A stretch of 12,743 nt of DNA from Alphaproteobacteria bacterium. GTDB lineage: Bacteria; Pseudomonadota; Alphaproteobacteria; ATCC43930; CGMCC-115725. Of the stretch, positions 9,607-12,743 are shown one piece after another. The position numbers were made by a program, and so were the translations under genes. Location of the stretch: assembly GCA_019237175.1 (NCBI GenBank), contig JAFAHP010000418.1:1-12743 (forward strand). The letters run 5' to 3'. Every line of letters begins with the position of its first letter. Positions within the stretch are counted from its first letter, which is position 1. The notes beneath the pieces were generated by a model. The model was not told the DNA's origin. It did no database searches and saw only the letters and a list, made by a program, of their open reading frames with translations.

Positions 9607-10251
9607 TCAAGCCGCCTGGGCGAACGCGTTCTGCACCTGCTGCTCGTAGCCCAGCAATTTCTGGACGCTCGGACGCGCTCTCATCCGCTCGAAATGCGCC
9701 GTGCAATTCCTGAATTGCGCGAGATCGAGTTCGAACTGCGTCCCTCGCCGGAAGCACCAGAAGAAATGGGCGTCGACCGCGGTGAAATGGTCAAAGAACC
9801 AGTCGCGGCCGGCGAGCAAGTCGTCGGCGATCTGGTAATTCTCAAACAGCTGCTGCACCGCAAGCCGCTTTACTGATCCTTCGGCACCAGGCACGTCGCA
9901 CACGCGTGCCGGCGAGTTGATGCGCGACAAAAACGGGTGGATGCCCGAGGCGCACCAGGCCAACAGCGAGATCGCGCGCAGTTCCTGCATCGGCTCGGCG
10001 GGAAGCAGCTTTGCCGCCGGGAAATTGCCGGCGATCCATATCTGGATAGCGACATTCTCGGTGAGCGGCGCGCCATCGATTAACAGGACGGGTACCTTGT
10101 GTTTGGGATTTATCTGCAGATATTCGGGCGCCATATGCTGCGATTTGCGGAAGTTCAGCGGGCGAACTTCGAATGACGCACCGGCTTCGGTCAATGTCAC
10201 ATAGGGTACCAGCGAGCAGGCGTTGGGAGCGTAATAGAGGACGAGCTGCAT
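9607..10251 (-). CDS. Glutathione S-transferase family protein
   Basis: A cytoplasmic glutathione transferase-like enzyme of 214 residues, typical for the family. The N-terminal thioredoxin-like domain begins LVLYYAPNACSL, with C12-S13 in the position of the beta-class active-site cysteine, then HKVPVL with the cis-proline P54 and LTEN at 63-66, where most family members have a TES/TEA motif that binds the gamma-glutamyl part of glutathione. The helical C-terminal domain includes the RDWFFDHFTAVDAHFFW region. AGGAG lies 7 bases before the ATG. The gene is convergent to kdpE across 89 bases and lies downstream of modA on the same strand after a 167-base gap holding a perfect palindrome, so it probably has its own promoter. 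The substrate is not predictable. Confidence 0.92.
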   Translation of the reverse strand: MQLVLYYAPNACSLVPYVTLTEAGASFEVRPLNFRKSQHMAPEYLQINPKHKVPVLLIDGAPLTENVAIQIWIAGNFPAAKLLPAEPMQELRAISLLAWCASGIHPFLSRINSPARVCDVPGAEGSVKRLAVQQLFENYQIADDLLAGRDWFFDHFTAVDAHFFWCFRRGTQFELDLAQFRNCTAHFERMRARPSVQKLLGYEQQVQNAFAQAA

Positions 10252-10336
10252 GTGATGCTCCTGTTGTGATCAGACCGACGGTTGGAGCAGCAGAGTCGCT
10301 CGGTCGATTACCACAGGTCAACCGATACTCGCTCGA

Positions 10337-10354
10337 AACCGAAAATTTTCGGTT
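10337..10354. promoter_or_regulatory. 18-bp perfect palindrome upstream of the glutathione transferase gene
   Basis: AACCGAAAATTTTCGGTT is its own reverse complement. It lies 86 bases upstream of the transferase ATG and 65 bases past the modA stop. A perfect, AT-centred palindrome of this size in a promoter position suggests a dimeric repressor or activator site. It has no U-run on either side, so I do not call it a terminator. Confidence 0.5.
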
Positions 10355-10418
10355 CGTGATTAACGCCTACGACGCGTCGCGCAAAACCGCGTGATTGCGT
10401 CTCATGCGGCGCGATAGA

Positions 10419-11192
10419 CTATTTAGCCGCGCCGAGCACCGTAAAGCCCTGCTTTTCGAAAGCCGGATTTGCGATCGGTGATTTGATGAATGCGAGAAAT
10501 TTTTCGGCGGCGGGGTTCTTGCTCGTCGCCGTAAGAGCAACTGGATAGATGATCGGCGGATGCGTATCCTCGGGAAACGCACCGGCGATCACGACATTGG
10601 GATCGGAGGCGGCATCGGTCGCGTAGACGATGCCAAGCGGCGTCTCCTTGCGGTCGACGTAGAGCAGCGCCGCGCGCACATTCTCGGCCCCGGCGATATG
10701 CGGCGCGACGGTCTGCCAAATGCCGAGTTTTTCGAGCGCGGCTTTGCCGTATTTGCCGGCCGGCACGCTGTCGGGATCGGCCATCGCCAGACGGCCGCCT
10801 TTGAGAAGCCCGACCAGATCGAAACCGGGTTTGATATCGACCTTTACTCCGCTGTCGGCCGGTGCCACGAGCACCAATTTGTTGCCGAGCAGGTTTTGGC
10901 GCGTTGCCGGCTGGATCAGATTGCGCTGTTGCAAATAGTTCATCCAGTCGAGATCGGCCGAGATGAAGACGTCGGCCGGGGCGCCGCTCTCGATCTGTTT
11001 TGCGAGTTGCGAGCTCGCCGCGTAGGAAATTTTCACCCGCGCGCCGCTCTGCTGCTCGAAGGTATGCGACGCGTCATCGAGCGCGTTCTTTAAGCTCGCA
11101 GCAGCAAACACGACTACGTCATCCGCATGCGCCGCCTCGGTAGGGCTTAGCCCCAGTAACAGGATAATGACCGCAACGAAAGCGCGACACAT
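10419..11192 (-). CDS. modA: Molybdate-binding periplasmic protein ModA (orphan)
   Basis: A molybdate/tungstate-binding protein of the ModA family, 257 residues from the ATG chosen. A signal peptide spans residues 1-23 with a probable AHA|DD cut, then VFAAASLKNAL, YAASSQLAKQIESGAPADVFISAD and LLGNKLVLVAP, all diagnostic of ModA; the two Ser-containing segments supply oxyanion ligands. The ATG is preceded by GGAGAAA at about 6 bases; a TTG at 11213 would add seven charged residues before the signal peptide and is less likely. No modB or modC membrane or ATPase gene follows: the next gene is a glutathione transferase. It lies 85 bases downstream of the molybdopterin-fold gene on the same strand, probably in one transcript. 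The transporter may be elsewhere, or the protein may act in scavenging. Confidence 0.93.
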   Translation of the reverse strand: MCRAFVAVIILLLGLSPTEAAHADDVVVFAAASLKNALDDASHTFEQQSGARVKISYAASSQLAKQIESGAPADVFISADLDWMNYLQQRNLIQPATRQNLLGNKLVLVAPADSGVKVDIKPGFDLVGLLKGGRLAMADPDSVPAGKYGKAALEKLGIWQTVAPHIAGAENVRAALLYVDRKETPLGIVYATDAASDPNVVIAGAFPEDTHPPIIYPVALTATSKNPAAEKFLAFIKSPIANPAFEKQGFTVLGAAK

Positions 11193-11277
11193 GGATTTCT
11201 CCAACGCGGTCAAAGCGCCGGCCTCGATCGTCCGCCTATTGCAGATCTCTCCGTAGAGACACTGGCCGACTTCGTTC

Positions 11278-11835
11278 TCACCATTGCGGCTTACTCGGAG
11301 GGCTGCTTGGATAGCTGCCGGCGTCCTCTACGTCGATGTTGACAATATTGGAGACAAAGCGGCCGCCGGCTTTGTCGCCGGGAGCCACGATGCGGGCAAA
11401 TCCGGCATTGCCGAGAGATTGGCCGCCGACGGCATACGCCACCATGATCTGACTGCCGCCAAAAAACGGGTCGAACTCCCCGGCCCCGAACACTGATTGA
11501 TAACAATCACTGCCGGTTACGATAACAATCTTGTGCAGAATGTCGTTTTTAACGCTCGGGTTCGTGACGATGCCGCCAACGGGTGAGTTGTTAAGCAGGT
11601 CCCACAGTAATGCACCCGTAAACGACTGCGATACCACTGATCCAGCGGCAAAATACGTCACGTTCTCCTGTGCCGTAGGTAATTGTTGCAAGTTATTCAG
11701 ATAGAAGACCGATGGCTTGTTGACACCGCCGGTAACGGTGAACGAGGTCGAAACCCCGCCGGGACACGCCGCGTGGACCGGAGAGATGCTGACACCGAGG
11801 AGGAGCACGGCAGCGAAGAAGGTGCGCACGACCAT
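11278..11835 (-). CDS. Secreted protein of the molybdopterin-binding (sulfite oxidase-like) fold
   Basis: A 185-residue protein with a signal peptide (residues 1-22, probable cut VHA|AC). The mature part looks like the oxidoreductase molybdopterin-binding domain: FTGALLWDLL near 72, IVIVTGSDCYQSVF near 103-116, GEFDPFFGG, then VAPGDKAGGRFVSNIVNIDV at 150-169, which parallels the VxPGDxxGGRWVxxVxxIxV ending of this fold. It is much shorter than true sulfite oxidases and contains only two cysteines, C24 and C111, which may form a disulfide. The cysteine that ligates molybdenum in sulfite oxidase has no clear counterpart, so cofactor binding is uncertain. It shares strand with modA downstream and is divergent to mop, which supports a link to molybdenum. 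GGGGA precedes the ATG by 8 bases. Confidence 0.75.
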   Translation of the reverse strand: MVVRTFFAAVLLLGVSISPVHAACPGGVSTSFTVTGGVNKPSVFYLNNLQQLPTAQENVTYFAAGSVVSQSFTGALLWDLLNNSPVGGIVTNPSVKNDILHKIVIVTGSDCYQSVFGAGEFDPFFGGSQIMVAYAVGGQSLGNAGFARIVAPGDKAGGRFVSNIVNIDVEDAGSYPSSPPSKPQW

Positions 11836-11881
11836 CAGGGGATCCCCATATCGAACGGATTTGCGATCAGGAAACTGGCGG

Positions 11882-11905
11882 CGACATATCCCAAGTCATA
11901 TATCG
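11882..11905. promoter_or_regulatory. Mo-box-like site 1 (ModE/MopA type)
   Basis: CGACATATC-N6-CATATATCG, a 24-bp imperfect inverted repeat. The Mo-box consensus I recall for ModE and its Rhodobacter homologues is CGNTATATA-N6-TATATANCG; here the length and spacer are identical and 13 of 16 defined positions agree. It lies in the divergent region between the secreted-protein/modA pair and mop, where molybdate-responsive control would be expected. The consensus is from memory and binding is inferred. Confidence 0.55.
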
Positions 11906-11906
11906 T

Positions 11907-11930
11907 CGTCGTATCCCATGGTATATATCG
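11907..11930. promoter_or_regulatory. Mo-box-like site 2
   Basis: CGTCGTATC-N6-TATATATCG, the same 24-bp layout, with a perfect right half and a degenerate left half (13 of 16 defined positions). It begins two bases after site 1, giving a 25-bp period and a visible direct repeat: TATCCCA and ATATATCG occur in both at the same spacing. It covers the spacer and -10 of the minus-strand promoter candidate, so occupancy would block that promoter. Confidence 0.52.
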
Positions 11931-11937
11931 GTGTCAA
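11909..11937 (-). promoter_or_regulatory. Candidate sigma-70 promoter for the secreted-protein/modA pair
   Basis: On the minus strand, TTGACA (a perfect -35) is followed 17 bases later by ATACGA, a poor -10. The -10 ends 74 bases before the ATG of the molybdopterin-fold gene. Mo-box-like site 2 lies between and across these hexamers. Confidence 0.4.
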
Positions 11938-12050
11938 CGAGCGTGAAACCGCGCGTCGCAGACCGGTCGGCTTGTAAAACTGTGCGATGACGTGAACGTT
12001 ATGGCGGCCCGCCTATATCCAGTCGCTTAACTGAACGGAGAGGGAGAGAG

Positions 12051-12257
12051 ATGAGGCTCAGCGCGCGTAATCAAATCAAAGGAAAAATCGTCGGTGTGCA
12101 GAAGGGCCAGACGACCGGCCATGTACGCATCGATATCGGCAACGGGGTGATTATCACCGCGTCGATTACCAACGAGGCCATCGACGATCTCGCCCTTCAG
12201 ATCGGCGACGATGCGACAGCGGTAATTAAAGCCTCCGATGTGATGGTCGCCAAATAG
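12051..12257 (+). CDS. mop: Molbindin, small molybdate-binding protein (Mop/TOBE domain)
   Basis: A 68-residue single Mop domain, the usual size for molbindins, which bind molybdate or tungstate oxyanions in the cytoplasm as oligomers and serve storage or homeostasis. Family features are SARNQIKGKIVGVQKG at the start, VRIDIGNG, ITASITNEAIDDLALQIGD and the closing TAVIKASDVMVAK. A strong purine-rich Shine-Dalgarno (GGAGAGGGAGAGAG) runs up to the ATG. An antisense frame over the same bases has no recognisable content. The gene diverges from the modA group across 215 bases that contain two Mo-box-like sites, consistent with molybdate-dependent control as known for mop in Rhodobacter. A weak TATATC about 35 bases upstream could be its -10. 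Confidence 0.93.
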   Translation: MRLSARNQIKGKIVGVQKGQTTGHVRIDIGNGVIITASITNEAIDDLALQIGDDATAVIKASDVMVAK

Positions 12258-12361
12258 TGCGGCCTCGCTCTCTTGGTGCGGCGACGAGCGCCGCCGCGTC
12301 TCTGGTGCTCGCGCGCAGCGACGCACTCGCGGAGATCGACCCGGAATTCGAGGCTAAGTAG
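12257..12361 (+). CDS. Possible 34-residue ORF or gene remnant after mop
   Basis: A GTG that shares its first base with the mop stop (TAGTG) opens a frame of 34 codons ending in LARSDALAEIDPEFEAK. The ending looks like ordinary acidic alphaproteobacterial coding sequence and could be the tail of a deleted gene as easily as a coupled micro-ORF. I recognise no family. There is no separate Shine-Dalgarno. Confidence 0.22.
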   Translation: MRPRSLGAATSAAASLVLARSDALAEIDPEFEAK

Positions 12362-12554
12362 GTTCTCCTGGCCTATTGTCGGGATGGCGCACGGCGCGGG
12401 TCTGGCTGATCACAACTTCTTGCCCGGCGTCACCCGCATCCCGCCATTGGTTCCCCTGGGCGACATGGCGGGTTACACGCGCCTTACGCTTTACTTGCGC
12501 CAAGAGTGGGGCTGGGCAAAACTCGCAACGGCTCGGCATTAGGCGGAGGGGAAC
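12362..12554. other. Gap before the right-edge gene, with a short minus-strand peptide frame
   Basis: No gene is supported here. On the minus strand an 18-codon frame (12466 to 12410) reads MSPRGTNGGMRVTPGKKL and then stops. I have an unverified impression that this peptide recurs in database translations from alphaproteobacteria, which would make the stretch a dispersed repeat rather than a gene. A plus-strand frame covering most of the gap has no recognisable domain. Confidence 0.3.
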
Positions 12555-12743
12555 ATGCGCATCGGATTTATCGGCCTTGGCATGATGGGCAAGGGCATGG
12601 CAGCCAATTTGCAAAAAGCCGGGCATGACCTCGTCGTCCACGACCTGAGCCGCGCCGCAGCCGAGCCGTTCCTGGCAAAGGGCGCGGTCTGGGCCAATTC
12701 GCCAAAAGAAGTCGGCCAACAGAGCGAAGTCGTCTTCACCTCC
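12555..12743 (+). CDS. NAD(P)-dependent 3-hydroxyisobutyrate dehydrogenase-type protein, cut by window edge
   Basis: The first 63 residues of a beta-hydroxyacid dehydrogenase: MRIGFIGLGMMGKGMAANL carries the GxGxxG dinucleotide-binding motif, followed by AGHDLVVHDLSR, where the acidic residue at the end of the second strand is compatible with NAD preference, and the ANSPKEV region typical of this family. Members include 3-hydroxyisobutyrate dehydrogenase, tartronate semialdehyde reductase and glyoxylate/succinic semialdehyde reductases, and the visible part cannot separate these. GGAGGGG lies about 4 bases before the ATG. Nothing ties it functionally to the molybdenum genes upstream. Confidence 0.88.
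   Translation, partial: MRIGFIGLGMMGKGMAANLQKAGHDLVVHDLSRAAAEPFLAKGAVWANSPKEVGQQSEVVFTS

Noticed and set aside
9167..9757. Minus-strand frame spanning the kdpE end and the transferase end
   Set aside because: It overlaps two well-supported convergent genes and has no recognisable content.
11193..11213. TTG start seven codons upstream for modA
   Set aside because: It would place the GGAGAAA ribosome site inside the gene and add charged residues before the signal peptide.
11839..11850. GGGGATCCCC palindrome before the secreted-protein gene as an operator
   Set aside because: Only ten bases, and its GGGGA is better explained as the ribosome site.

Overview
The window looks like chromosomal DNA of a GC-rich alphaproteobacterium, probably in or near the Rhizobiales/Rhodospirillales. 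The grounds are GC-rich third codon positions, a FixK/FNR-type box, a GC-rich palindromic repeat of a kind I associate with these genomes, and the gene content. No rRNA, tRNA, CRISPR array, transposase or phage gene is visible.

Layout. (1) At the left edge, on the minus strand, is the start of a second potassium P-type ATPase locus: a small membrane protein that overlaps, by ATGA, a kdpA whose 3' part lies outside the window. (2) About 500 bases without a convincing gene separate this from the main locus. This stretch holds two KdpE-box-like direct repeats, one facing each operon, with a perfect FixK/FNR-type palindrome roughly midway between them. (3) Bases 1315 to 9517 on the plus strand carry a complete kdp operon: a 27-residue membrane peptide, kdpF, kdpA, kdpB, kdpC, and the sensor kinase and response regulator kdpD and kdpE, with short or overlapping junctions. 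KdpABC is the ATP-driven high-affinity K+ uptake complex of the inner membrane. KdpDE is the two-component system that normally switches it on. kdpB carries an in-frame palindromic repeat and a small GGA tandem repeat.

(4) Convergent to kdpE is a minus-strand glutathione S-transferase gene with an 18-bp perfect palindrome upstream. (5) Bases 10419 to 12257 form a molybdenum-related group: an orphan modA and a small secreted protein of the sulfite-oxidase (molybdopterin-binding) fold on the minus strand, and a divergent mop (molbindin) on the plus strand. The divergent intergenic region holds two tandem 24-bp sites that resemble ModE/Mop 'Mo-boxes'; one lies across a plausible minus-strand promoter. 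No modB or modC is seen. (6) At the right edge begins a 3-hydroxyisobutyrate-dehydrogenase-type gene, cut by the window, preceded by about 300 bases holding only a small possible ORF, a short peptide relic and nothing else I can name.

The two most interesting structures are the doubled, divergent kdp loci with a nearly symmetric control region and paired YVxxC micro-membrane proteins, and the compact molybdenum group built around tandem Mo-box-like operators.
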